A stretch of DNA of 64,000 nt. Source: an uncultured Anaerolineales bacterium (GTDB lineage: Bacteria > Chloroflexota > Anaerolineae > Anaerolineales > Villigracilaceae). The stretch covers positions 18,375-82,374 of the forward strand of contig CALFXA010000051.1 of the NCBI GenBank assembly GCA_937928015.1, in the 5' to 3' direction. How positions within the stretch are numbered: position 1 is the stretch's first letter; each line of letters begins with the position of its first letter. This document shows positions 1 to 7,651 of this stretch, piece after piece. The notes below the pieces were generated by a model, which saw only the letters and a list, made by a program, of their open reading frames with translations, ran no database searches and was not told where the DNA came from. Both the position numbers and the translations under genes were made by a program.

Positions 1-2
1 AC

Positions 3-398
3 GACGAGGTGGCGGCAGGCTTTATCTATCACGCCCTGCGTTTCTCGGCCCGCTACTCCAACAGCTACATCTGGCCTGCGCGGCATCTCACTAGCGGAAC
101 GGCAGGCACACTGACCTCCACGCCGCCCTTCGGAGCCCGGTTCCGCCTGAAGGCCTCGTACGATATTTCAGGTTTCCCGCCTGAGATGCAGGTCGTCTTA
201 CAGGCCATGAAGACCTATGGCATCATCCTGGCCGACACTCAAACCAGCGACACGCCGCGTTGGACAGTGCAGGGCACGCCCGACTTACGCTGGGACCAGC
301 TCATCGTCCACACTATGGACGTGTTGACGGGCAATGACTTCGAGGCGGTGGACGAATCCAGCCTGATGCTCGACGTCAACTCGGGCCGCACGCGCTAG
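3..398 (+). CDS. C-terminal part of an SLH-type surface protein (5' end outside window)
   Basis: Open at the left edge; the frame runs from base 3 to a TAG stop at 396-398. The 132 visible residues align almost without gaps with the C-terminus of the next gene: both carry YIWPARHLTSGTAG, GARFRLKASYDISGF, MKTYGIILAD and FEAVDESSLM. It is therefore a tandem paralog of that protein and probably also carried N-terminal SLH repeats, which are not visible here. The conserved C-terminal module has no function that I recognise; extracellular location is inferred from the neighbour's signal peptide and SLH domains. Confidence 0.85.
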   Translation, partial: DEVAAGFIYHALRFSARYSNSYIWPARHLTSGTAGTLTSTPPFGARFRLKASYDISGFPPEMQVVLQAMKTYGIILADTQTSDTPRWTVQGTPDLRWDQLIVHTMDVLTGNDFEAVDESSLMLDVNSGRTR

Positions 399-403
399 GC
401 GAA

Positions 404-474
404 TGTCATTGCGAGGGCTGGGAGTCAGGCAGCGTTCTTTGCACAACAAAACCCAGCCCGAAACAATCTCCAGA
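404..474 (-). repeat. Degenerate dispersed intergenic repeat, copy 1
   Basis: Read on the minus strand it contains GAGATTGTTTCGGGCTGG, then CAAAGAACGC and CCTCGCAATGACATT. Related, more degenerate copies occur at 10931-10970 and 50456-50498, all between genes. It fills the gap between the two SLH paralogs. No coding capacity or terminal target-site duplication is apparent. Confidence 0.5.
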
Positions 475-501
475 TTTTCCAGTTTTTTTCGGGAGGCATC
501 C

Positions 502-2067
502 ATGTTCAGGAAAATTCTCTTGCTCGGGTGGATGACCACCCTGGTTTTCGCCTGTTTCAGTCCCGCGCAGGCCGCTCCCGTCTCGCGGCCAAGCGCCGCG
601 CCCAATCTCTTTCTCGATGTATCGCAGCGGCATTGGGCCGCACCCTGGATCAACCAGCTCTATAACGAAGGCGTGACGGGCGGCTGCTCTACCAACCCAC
701 TCAAGTATTGCCCCGATGCCACCGTCAACCGCGCACAGATGGCCGTCTTCCTCGGGCGTGTGATCCACGGCAGCGCCCACACTCCTCCCACTCCTGCAAA
801 TGTCTTCGGCGACGTGCCCACCATGTACTGGGCCAATGCCTGGATCAATCTACTCTACACCGACGGCGTGACGGGCGGCTGCTCCACCAACCCGTTATTG
901 TTCTGCCCCGAGGCGGGAGTCAGCCGCGCGCAGATGGCCGTCTTCCTGTTGCGCGCCACACATGGGAAAGATTACACGCCGCCTGCTTCGGGGGATGTCT
1001 TCGCCGACGTTCCTGCCAGCCACTGGGCCCACGATTGGGTCAATCAGTTCTACACCGAGGGCTTCACGGGCGGATGCGGAACCGCTCCCCTGCGCTATTG
1101 CCCCGACACATTGCTCACTCGCGCGCAAATGGCCGTCTTCCTGCTGCGCGCCATCCACGGACCGACCTACTCTCCGCCCGCCATCGACCTGATCGGCCCG
1201 ACCATCGGCGGCTGTCCCATCTATCCGCTTGACAACATCTGGAATACCCCCGTGGACGGGCTGCCCGTCCATACCCGCTCGGCACAATGGATCAACTCCA
1301 TTGGCGCGGGCACAGGCTTCCACATGGACTTCGGCTCGGGCACCTGGGATGGCGGCAAGATCGGCATCCCATATAATGTGGTCTCGGGTGCGACGGTCAC
1401 GAAATATTCCCCTGTCTTCCTCTATGCGGGCGAGTCCGACGCGGGGCCCTATCCGCTCCCAGCCACTCCGCTACAAGAGTATGGCTCCGATCATCACATT
1501 CTCACCGTCGATACGGACAATTGTCATTTGTATGAACTGTACGCCGCAAGTTTTGTGAGCGGAAATTGGCACGCAGGTTCGGGCGCTATTTGGGACCTGA
1601 ACTCGAACGCCTTGCGCCCCAACGGCTGGACCTCCGCCGATGCAGCGGGCCTGCCCATTTTGCCTGGCTTGGTCCGTTATGATGAGATCGTGGACGGCGT
1701 CATCAACCATGCCCTGCGCTTCACCGCCAATTCCACCAACAGTTACATCTGGCCCGCGCGGCATCTCACCAGCGGCACGGCAGGCGTATTGACCTCCACG
1801 CCGCCAATGGGAGCGCGTTTCCGATTGAAGGCCTCCTACGACATTTCGGGGTTCGCGCCCGAGATGCAGATCATCCTGCAGGCCATGAAGACCTACGGCA
1901 TCATCCTGGCGGACAACGGCTCGGACTGGTACGTCAGCGGCGCGCCTGATGAACGCTGGGACAACGACATGCTGCACACCCTCGACGTGCTGACAGGCGC
2001 GGACTTCGAGGCCGTGGATGAATCCAGCCTGATGGTGGATTCCGACTCAGGGCAGGTCCATCCGTAA
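502..2067 (+). CDS. SLH-domain surface protein
   Basis: 521 residues from ATG 502, which follows GGGAGG at 491-496; the longer frame to 403 is rejected because it would bury the signal peptide. Residues 1-25 form a signal peptide (basic MFRK, hydrophobic stretch, AQA cleavage region). Three SLH repeats follow at about residues 36-90, 94-150 and 154-210, each with a HWAxxWIN-like helix, a VTGGC turn and the RAQMAVFL signature. SLH domains usually anchor proteins to secondary cell-wall polymer or the S-layer. Paired cysteines (GGC...YCP) occur in every repeat. The remaining ~290 residues are an unrecognised extracellular module shared with the upstream paralog. The stop overlaps the next start by one base. 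Confidence 0.85.
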   Translation: MFRKILLLGWMTTLVFACFSPAQAAPVSRPSAAPNLFLDVSQRHWAAPWINQLYNEGVTGGCSTNPLKYCPDATVNRAQMAVFLGRVIHGSAHTPPTPANVFGDVPTMYWANAWINLLYTDGVTGGCSTNPLLFCPEAGVSRAQMAVFLLRATHGKDYTPPASGDVFADVPASHWAHDWVNQFYTEGFTGGCGTAPLRYCPDTLLTRAQMAVFLLRAIHGPTYSPPAIDLIGPTIGGCPIYPLDNIWNTPVDGLPVHTRSAQWINSIGAGTGFHMDFGSGTWDGGKIGIPYNVVSGATVTKYSPVFLYAGESDAGPYPLPATPLQEYGSDHHILTVDTDNCHLYELYAASFVSGNWHAGSGAIWDLNSNALRPNGWTSADAAGLPILPGLVRYDEIVDGVINHALRFTANSTNSYIWPARHLTSGTAGVLTSTPPMGARFRLKASYDISGFAPEMQIILQAMKTYGIILADNGSDWYVSGAPDERWDNDMLHTLDVLTGADFEAVDESSLMVDSDSGQVHP

Positions 2068-2666
2068 TGGGGATGCTGATCGCGCTCGTCGGGCCGAGTG
2101 GCGTCGGCAAGACCACACTCTTGAATGCCCTCAATGCTGAGGGCATTTTTGCGGTCGGCCTTGAGAGCCACGCCGAGCGCCCCTTTCAGGCGTTGTTCAA
2201 GGAAGACGCGCGCTACGCCCTGGCCAATCAGCTCGATTATCTGATCTACCGCGCCGAACAGGAACGGGAACTGCGCGCCGATCCACGGCCCGCGCTGACC
2301 GACGGCGGCCTGGACATGGACTTTTACGGTTTCACGCGACTCTTCCACGCGAACGGCTGGCTGACCGACCCCGAACTGGATCTGTGCCGCCGTTTCCATG
2401 TGCTGACCCGCAGCCTGCTCCCGCCTCCCGATTTGATCGTGGCCCTGAGCGCCTCACCCGAAGCCATCCGCGCACGATTGGCCGCTCGAAACCGAATCAA
2501 CATCGCGTCCGAGAAAGATGCCGAGGCGTTGGAGCGTTTCGTCGCGGAGTGGCTGGCCTCGGTCTCAGCCGAAAAGGTTCTGCGGCTCGACGTCACAGAC
2601 GAGGATCCAGGCTATTCCCGCAGCGTGAGCCTCCTTCAAGTAAAATTGGCGGATATTAAGACCTGA
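2067..2666 (+). CDS. P-loop deoxynucleoside kinase-like protein
   Basis: 199 residues. A Walker A motif GPSGVGKTTL sits at residues 9-18. A helix with YLIYRAEQ and later LSASPEAIRARLAARNR resemble the nucleoside-binding and LID regions of the deoxynucleoside kinase/thymidylate kinase superfamily, which phosphorylate (deoxy)nucleosides in the cytoplasm. The exact substrate cannot be told from sequence. The start ATG overlaps the TAA of the SLH gene (TAATG), so translation is probably coupled to a gene with no obvious functional relation. A second possible start is ATG 2073. A general P-loop NTPase of other function remains possible. Confidence 0.7.
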   Translation: MGMLIALVGPSGVGKTTLLNALNAEGIFAVGLESHAERPFQALFKEDARYALANQLDYLIYRAEQERELRADPRPALTDGGLDMDFYGFTRLFHANGWLTDPELDLCRRFHVLTRSLLPPPDLIVALSASPEAIRARLAARNRINIASEKDAEALERFVAEWLASVSAEKVLRLDVTDEDPGYSRSVSLLQVKLADIKT

Positions 2667-2692
2667 TAGGTTTTCGAAACCTGTCAGGTCTT
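2658..2692 (+). terminator. Long hairpin at the end of the kinase gene
   Basis: Two 16-base arms, 2658-2673 and 2677-2692, pair with a single G-T wobble around a TCG loop. The left arm includes the kinase stop codon. There is no long T-run after it, so it may be a weak terminator or a repetitive palindrome. It also contains the TTG that begins the longest P450 frame, arguing against that start. Confidence 0.55.
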
Positions 2693-2714
2693 GAATCCAA
2701 CTTTAGAGGAAGCC

Positions 2715-3944
2715 ATGCCCCTACCTTCGCATCACCTTGACCTGAACCGCCCCGACTTTATCGCCGACCCCTATGCGGACCTCGCCCGCCTGCGCGAGGA
2801 AGCCCCCATCTTCTACGACGAAACTTGGAACAAGGTCTTCTTCACACGGCACGCCGACATCTCGGCGCTGCTGCGCGACAAGCGCCTGGGCCGCTCGATC
2901 CTGCACATCCTCTCGCGCGATGAGCTGGGCTGGCCGCCGCCGGACCCGCGCCTGAGGGAGTTCCAGCGCTTCCAGGATAACGTCTTCATGGACTGGGAGC
3001 CGCCCGCGCACACGCGCCTGCGCTTGCTGGTCTCGAAGGTCTTCACACCCAAACGCGTGGAAAGCCTGCGCGGCAAATTGGAGGCCACCGTCCACCAATT
3101 GATCGACGCGGTCGAAGCGGACGGCGGCTGCGACTTCGTGCGCGACATCGCCGAGCCGCTGCCCGTGGCGATGATCGCCGACCTGCTGGGCGTCCCCGAG
3201 GCGGACCGCCATCATCTGCGCCCGTGGTCGGCGGCCATCGTCAAGATGTACGAGTTAGGCTACACCGACGAACAGGTCGAGGAAGCCAACCGCGCCGCCA
3301 GTGAATTCATGGAATATATCGGCGGATTGGCGGCTGAGCGCCGCCTCCACCCGCAGGATGACTTAATCAGCGGATTGGTGCAGGTCGAGGAGGCGGGTCA
3401 GACCTTGAGCGAGGACGAGTTGCGCGCCACCTGCATCTTCCTGCTCAACGCGGGGCACGAGGCCACCGTCAACGGCTCGGCGCTGGGCCTGCGGGCGCTG
3501 CTGGGGCATCCCGAGCAGTTGGCCGCGCTGAAGGAGTCCGTGGCAGGCGGGGACGCGCCCTTGCTCAAGACGGGCGTGGATGAGATGCTGCGCTACGACA
3601 CGCCCTTGCCAATGTTCGAGCGTTATGTGTTGGAAGACCTGGAGATCGGCGGGGTCCGCCTCGAACGCGGCATGGAGGTGGCCTTGCTGTACATCTCGGG
3701 CAACCGCGACTCGCTGCGCTTCGAGCGCGCCGACCAGTTCGACCTGACCCGCCGCGACAATCCGCTGCTGACCTTCGGGCTGGGCACGCATTACTGTCTG
3801 GGCGCGCCGCTGGCCCGCCTGGAGATGCAGGTGCTGTTCGGAACCCTGCTGCGGCGTCTGCCAAACGTCCACCGGGCGGGAGAGGCCGAGTTCGCGCGCG
3901 GTTTCGTCATCCGTGGGCTGACATCCCTGCCAATCGGGTTTTAA
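2715..3944 (+). CDS. Cytochrome P450
   Basis: 409 residues from ATG 2715, preceded by AGAGGA at 2705-2710. The I-helix proton-relay motif NAGHEAT lies near residue 245, the K-helix ExxR is E290-R293, and the heme-binding loop FGLGTHYCLG contains the proximal ligand Cys361. It is a soluble bacterial class P450 of normal length with no membrane anchor. These enzymes hydroxylate small molecules using O2 and electrons from a ferredoxin or flavodoxin; no such partner is encoded nearby, and the substrate cannot be predicted. The proximal EANRAASEF and CLGAPLAR regions resemble CYP107/CYP109-like bacterial P450s. Confidence 0.95.
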   Translation: MPLPSHHLDLNRPDFIADPYADLARLREEAPIFYDETWNKVFFTRHADISALLRDKRLGRSILHILSRDELGWPPPDPRLREFQRFQDNVFMDWEPPAHTRLRLLVSKVFTPKRVESLRGKLEATVHQLIDAVEADGGCDFVRDIAEPLPVAMIADLLGVPEADRHHLRPWSAAIVKMYELGYTDEQVEEANRAASEFMEYIGGLAAERRLHPQDDLISGLVQVEEAGQTLSEDELRATCIFLLNAGHEATVNGSALGLRALLGHPEQLAALKESVAGGDAPLLKTGVDEMLRYDTPLPMFERYVLEDLEIGGVRLERGMEVALLYISGNRDSLRFERADQFDLTRRDNPLLTFGLGTHYCLGAPLARLEMQVLFGTLLRRLPNVHRAGEAEFARGFVIRGLTSLPIGF

Positions 3945-4013
3945 GCTTCTCTTGTGACCCCATCCCAAACCAGATATACTCACCCCACTTCATCGCCAAA
4001 AGAGGAGAGTATC

Positions 4014-4457
4014 ATGACAAACGATTTCTATCGGTCGAGCGCCGTCTTCGGTGCGGGGCTGGGGGCCTGGATGGGTGCCCTGCTGGGCGCGGCGGCGGGC
4101 GCCATCACCGTCACCTGGAATGGGGCATTGATCGGCACGGGCGTGGGTCTGGCGCTCGGGGTTTTGACGGGGGCGCTGACGGGGCTGACCACCGCCAAAA
4201 CGGCGGGAACCACAGGCGGGGTCAGCATCGGGGCCTATACGGGCATGGGGCTGGGCGCGGTGCTGGGCGCAATCCTGGGTGCGGCGGTTCCCGATGCCTG
4301 GCGGATGGGCGTCAACACCCAACACACGCCTGTGCTCGACGCGCTGACCCAGGGCCGTTTCGAGACGGCCGTGCTGATCTGCTTCGCCCTGGCGATCCTC
4401 GGGACGGCGGTCGGCGCCTGGGTGAGCGGCAGGAATTTCATCCCGCGCAAGGTCTGA
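4014..4457 (+). CDS. Glycine-rich small membrane protein
   Basis: 147 residues from ATG 4014 with AGAGGAG at 4001-4007. At least three hydrophobic segments (about residues 8-30, 33-58 and 66-90) are packed with G, A and GxxxG-type spacing, similar to glycine-zipper membrane proteins; a fourth segment (~120-142) precedes a basic tail. No catalytic motif is visible and I do not recognise a named family. It is the last typical high-GC gene before the AT-rich cassette island. Confidence 0.7.
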   Translation: MTNDFYRSSAVFGAGLGAWMGALLGAAAGAITVTWNGALIGTGVGLALGVLTGALTGLTTAKTAGTTGGVSIGAYTGMGLGAVLGAILGAAVPDAWRMGVNTQHTPVLDALTQGRFETAVLICFALAILGTAVGAWVSGRNFIPRKV

Positions 4458-4558
4458 GGCTTTGGGCAAAAAGGGGGGTGACGGCCAGTTCGCTCTATGG
4501 ATTTGGGAGATTAGACGGCGGGATATCCACTCGTTGGACTTTTGTGCATTTCCATTTG

Positions 4559-4587
4559 TTGTCCCGAATTGGCATTGATTGTATAAT
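4559..4587 (+). promoter_or_regulatory. Sigma-70-type promoter facing the cassette array (Pc-like)
   Basis: TTGTCC at 4559-4564 and a perfect TATAAT at 4582-4587 are separated by 17 bases. The predicted transcript starts near 4594, crosses the 26-bp palindrome and the core site at 4636, and runs into the array. Position and direction match the cassette promoter of integrons. No other such promoter was seen ahead of the cassette genes. Confidence 0.65.
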
Positions 4588-4606
4588 CAAAAGCGTCGTA
4601 CAAAGG

Positions 4607-4632
4607 GGTTTATACAGCATGCTGTATAAACC
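4607..4632. promoter_or_regulatory. Perfect 26-bp palindrome between promoter and first cassette
   Basis: Bases 4607-4619 are the exact reverse complement of 4620-4632, centred on GCATGC. It would form a 13-bp hairpin in the leader RNA or serve as an operator for a dimeric repressor. It lies about 13 bases after the predicted transcription start and 3 bases before the core recombination site. Confidence 0.6.
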
Positions 4633-4635
4633 ATA

Positions 4636-4642
4636 GTTGGGC
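4636..4642 (+). other. Core recombination site GTTGGGC at the left edge of the cassette array
   Basis: Matches the integron core consensus GTTRRRY and marks the first base of the first cassette. The ten bases to its left lack the TAAcGCAAaCC box found before the same core at the three attC sites, so this may be an attI-type boundary or a worn array edge. The 11 bases from 4636 are nearly the reverse complement of 5284-5294 (10 of 11). Confidence 0.55.
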
Positions 4643-4657
4643 CGCCACAGGATAGTC

Positions 4658-5275
4658 ATGAGACATTTTTTGCAGAAAATTTTCGGATGGTTGAAGCCAC
4701 AGTATCATGAGTTAGTAACTTATCAGTCAACGATTGCTTGCATTGTTTTACTGCTTGCCTACCCAGAACTGCGTCTTACTTATAAGCAAATCATTCACGA
4801 GAAGGTCATCGGTGATTGGATTGTCCTTATGAGTGTACTTGCGGTCTTGGGCATGTTTTTCTCAATCTGGCACGTTTTTACTGCAAGAAAAAAGTTGCTT
4901 TGGGAAAAGCAATGGATGGGCGCTTTTGCAATGAGTGCAAATGGTCTAGCAGGAATTGCTGCTGGTGTCGAGATTTTCCCAACACGATGGTCTTTCATGG
5001 CTTTGTTTCCAATTTGGAATATCCTAGTTGGCATGATTTTGTTGTATCAAATGGGTTTTGCAGAAAATGTGGTCACAGATGAAAACGCGTCATTATTGGA
5101 GGTAGGCATTGCAACTGTTTCATTACTTGTGATATTTGCCATCGCAAAGTATGGTTTTCATTTAACGTGGGCCGCAACTTTTTCTGTCTGTATGGTTTAT
5201 TCATCAATAATCACATTTGTTACATCTTGGTTTACCAATCAGTTTGGCTGGTATTCGGTTAGCAAGTCACAGTAA
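4658..5275 (+). CDS. Cassette 1: hypothetical polytopic membrane protein
   Basis: 205 residues from ATG 4658, which has only a weak AGGAT upstream; a TTG within the core site at 4637 is in frame but unlikely. Five to six hydrophobic helices (about 26-40, 53-76, 88-110, 112-135, 146-166, 170-195) follow a short basic amphipathic N-terminus. No conserved motif or family was recognised. Codon use is AT-rich, unlike the upstream glycine-rich and P450 genes. It is the first gene after the Pc-like promoter and ends eight bases before the attC region starts, typical of a cassette gene. Confidence 0.65.
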   Translation: MRHFLQKIFGWLKPQYHELVTYQSTIACIVLLLAYPELRLTYKQIIHEKVIGDWIVLMSVLAVLGMFFSIWHVFTARKKLLWEKQWMGAFAMSANGLAGIAAGVEIFPTRWSFMALFPIWNILVGMILLYQMGFAENVVTDENASLLEVGIATVSLLVIFAIAKYGFHLTWAATFSVCMVYSSIITFVTSWFTNQFGWYSVSKSQ

Positions 5276-5287
5276 TGACAAAAGGCG

Positions 5288-5418
5288 GTCCAACAAAGCG
5301 TGCAGCGGACGGCGGGGAGTCTCCCACCAAAATGGCAGATTTCTACACTTTGAATTTTTCCGCTTTCAGGCTTTTTTCCACTCTCGCCCGCGTCCGCCGC
5401 TAACGCAAACCGTTAGCC
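5288..5418 (+). repeat. attC-like recombination site 1
   Basis: R'' box GTCCAAC (5288-5294) is followed by AAAGCGTGCA. At the other end TAACGCAAACC (5401-5411) precedes the R' core GTTAGCC (5412-5418), which departs from GTTRRRY at one position. Inner arms GCGGACG and CGTCCGC pair imperfectly, giving a ~130-base imperfect hairpin of attC type. Confidence 0.7.
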
Positions 5419-5443
5419 CGCAAAGCAACACAAACCTCTCAAA

Positions 5444-6613
5444 ATGAAAATGCCCTTATTTAGATATATTATTGCACTAATATTGCTCATCATCCTTATG
5501 ATTGGGGTTCTAATGTTTCCAATCCCTATTCAACCTAACATTGGTTCTAGTGATTTCCGCCCATATTGGAGTTCCAGTTTTTTACTCAGAAACGGGCAAG
5601 ATTTTAGCAATTTATCTAATATGGATTCTATTGAAAGGTCGCAAACAAATTGGCGCGAATCATATACGATGTCTGCTTGGTTTTCACCCACTGGAAATTT
5701 GATTCTTTTACCTTATACATTTTTGCCATTCGCACACGCTGTTTATTACTGGTTTATAACCAATATATTAGTTGTTTTTTTAAGCGCAATACTGCTTTGG
5801 CAGCGGATTAAAATTCATATTTGGATTCCGCTTGGCGTTTCTTTGACATACTCAGCAACATTGGTGTCCTTGTATGTAGGACAGGTTAATACATTAGTAG
5901 TGCTAGGCTTATCATTATTTATTTTCTTTAGCGCAAAAAAGCATGATTTTCTTGCAGGTGCTTGCCTAGTCTTATTGACAATAAAACCCCATCTAGTTAT
6001 TTTAACTTTGCCATTATTGATACTCAATACGATTTGGCAAAGAAAACTGAAAATATTTGCAGGATTTATGAGCGCATTGGTTATATGTACGTTAGTTTTG
6101 TGGGGTATATATCCGCGCTGGCTAAATAGTTTTTGGCAGGTAATGACCTCTGGCATGAGCAGTTTTCGAGAAGCGCCTACAATCTCAGGACTTTTAGTTC
6201 ATGCAGGCTACGGATACGGAAAGTGGCTTTGGATAATTGTTTTGTCACTATCTATAATAATTTGGTGGAAATTAAGGAATAAAATTGATCAACGAATTCT
6301 AATAGATACTACTATTCTAATTGGAATGCTTGTTTCTCCCATTGGTTGGAGTTATGACCAAATAGTTTTGCTTATTCCTCTTTTGCACGTTTTTGAATGG
6401 GTGGTTAGTAGCACCTTGACCAAAGGTAATATAATGGTCATTGTTTTTATATTGGTGATTGCTAACTCATTATCTTTTTATCAGCGCACCTTTTCCGTAA
6501 GCGATGTTTGGTTATTTTGGATACCATTAGTTGCTTTAATCGTATATATTTTTTCATGGAAACAAAGACGCATGAAAATTTCAGATGCTGTTTTAGCGAT
6601 AGAAGCGGGCTAA
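5444..6613 (+). CDS. Cassette 2: GT87/DUF2029-like membrane glycosyltransferase
   Basis: 389 residues with about ten to eleven transmembrane helices spread over the whole length. A DFRPYW motif after the first helix, GQVNTLVVLGL near the middle, and TIKPHLVIL resemble the DUF2029/GT87 polyprenol-phosphate-sugar-dependent mannosyltransferases of the membrane; assignment is by motif resemblance only. ATG 5444 has no clear ribosome-binding site and a second ATG lies six bases on. The stop codon TAA (6611-6613) is part of the R'' box GGGCTAAC of the following attC site, so gene and recombination site are directly joined. The gene is strongly AT-rich. Confidence 0.6.
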   Translation: MKMPLFRYIIALILLIILMIGVLMFPIPIQPNIGSSDFRPYWSSSFLLRNGQDFSNLSNMDSIERSQTNWRESYTMSAWFSPTGNLILLPYTFLPFAHAVYYWFITNILVVFLSAILLWQRIKIHIWIPLGVSLTYSATLVSLYVGQVNTLVVLGLSLFIFFSAKKHDFLAGACLVLLTIKPHLVILTLPLLILNTIWQRKLKIFAGFMSALVICTLVLWGIYPRWLNSFWQVMTSGMSSFREAPTISGLLVHAGYGYGKWLWIIVLSLSIIIWWKLRNKIDQRILIDTTILIGMLVSPIGWSYDQIVLLIPLLHVFEWVVSSTLTKGNIMVIVFILVIANSLSFYQRTFSVSDVWLFWIPLVALIVYIFSWKQRRMKISDAVLAIEAG

Positions 6614-6735
6614 CAAGGCGCGCACTGGACGCTGGGAATCTCAGCAATCTCAAGCAGTTTCCTACGCCTTATCATTTTTCTGGCTGGACGGCTTCGCCGT
6701 CCCCGCCCCAGCGCAGGTAATGCAAACCGTTGGGC
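6608..6735 (+). repeat. attC-like recombination site 2
   Basis: R'' GGCTAAC (6608-6614) followed by AAGGCGCGCA; TAATGCAAACC directly before R' GTTGGGC (6729-6735). Inner arms GCTGGG (6651 region) and CCCAGC (6707 region) pair, and a separate short GGACGGC/GCCGTCC hairpin lies inside near 6686-6702. The same box order and spacing are found at sites 1 and 3. Confidence 0.72.
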
Positions 6736-6759
6736 GCACCCCGTATAATAATATTATCT

Positions 6760-7635
6760 ATGAAAGTTGAAATTGAACTATTAAGCCAACGTCTTGATGT
6801 GTCAGAAGATAAAGTCTGGCGTGTTTTTAGTTTGTATTGGGAGGCCACTCAACACGAATCTAACTTATCAGCTTTTGCCTTTAGAGAAAAGAATGTCACT
6901 GACATACGAAAAATTCAAAAATGGAATGGCAATTACGACGGGATAGAACTCGAAATCGAGTTTCATAAGACTGGCGACAAACTTCTTTGGCTCGGGGTAA
7001 CTCGTGTAGGCGGCAGACGTTATGAACACCTTATTGGCTATATCGAAGCTCGGCGTGCATTAATAGGTTCTGACACGCCTGTTGATGTCCAGATTGTTTG
7101 TACTTGGAAGCCTTTCTACCTTTTTTTCAAGGGAATGTCGGAAACTATATTATCCTATTTCACGCGCCAGCCAATAGACCATGCACTTTCAGAAACGCTA
7201 GAATTTAAGTCGCTCGTAGAAAGACAGATGTACAAAGACATTTTTGTTCGTGGACGAGCACAAGAAAATATAGCTCGGGCACTATTACAAACTTTTCTAA
7301 TCCGACGAAGTTATAGAGAAGTACCTGTCAGAGGTGGACAGTCAGACCTCTTGATATTTGATGGGCAGGGACGGTTTTTATATGAAACAAAAATCTTGAA
7401 AGGTCGTGAATATTTCTCGCAAGGTTTACGAGAGATAAATGAGTATATAATTGGAGAAGATAGTGACGGGCAATTAGCAGGTGTATTCTATATTCTCTTT
7501 GACCCTACAAAATCCGTTGCGGCACGCAGATATAGAGGTAGCGATATATCAACTGAAATCATAGGTAAGCGTACTATACACGTTATTATCATCAACATCA
7601 GCCCTCCAAAGCCAAGCAAGAAGAAAAGGGGGTAG
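6760..7635 (+). CDS. Cassette 3: PD-(D/E)XK nuclease-like protein
   Basis: 291 residues from ATG 6760 (the frame runs open back into the core site). The C-terminal half holds a probable PD-(D/E)XK core: E187 (YREVPVRGG), D196 in GGQSDLLIF, and E209-T-K211 in FLYETKIL, spaced as in restriction-endonuclease-fold domains that bind a metal ion and cut DNA. Residues 1-165 form a separate domain rich in aromatic and charged residues with no recognised family. A basic tail SKKKRG ends the protein. It has no methyltransferase partner, so a stand-alone defence or repair nuclease is an inference. Cassette location suggests lateral transfer. Confidence 0.6.
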   Translation: MKVEIELLSQRLDVSEDKVWRVFSLYWEATQHESNLSAFAFREKNVTDIRKIQKWNGNYDGIELEIEFHKTGDKLLWLGVTRVGGRRYEHLIGYIEARRALIGSDTPVDVQIVCTWKPFYLFFKGMSETILSYFTRQPIDHALSETLEFKSLVERQMYKDIFVRGRAQENIARALLQTFLIRRSYREVPVRGGQSDLLIFDGQGRFLYETKILKGREYFSQGLREINEYIIGEDSDGQLAGVFYILFDPTKSVAARRYRGSDISTEIIGKRTIHVIIINISPPKPSKKKRG

Positions 7636-7651
7636 TAATAGCCAGCAGTGC

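Noticed and set aside
285-1977. Several long antisense frames opposite the SLH gene
   Set aside because: They mirror a GC-rich coding region, have arginine/histidine-rich products without motifs, and conflict with the well-supported plus-strand gene.
4014-4457. Possible integron integrase upstream of the cassette array
   Set aside because: The only genes upstream are a glycine-rich membrane protein and a P450; no tyrosine recombinase motif was seen on either strand.
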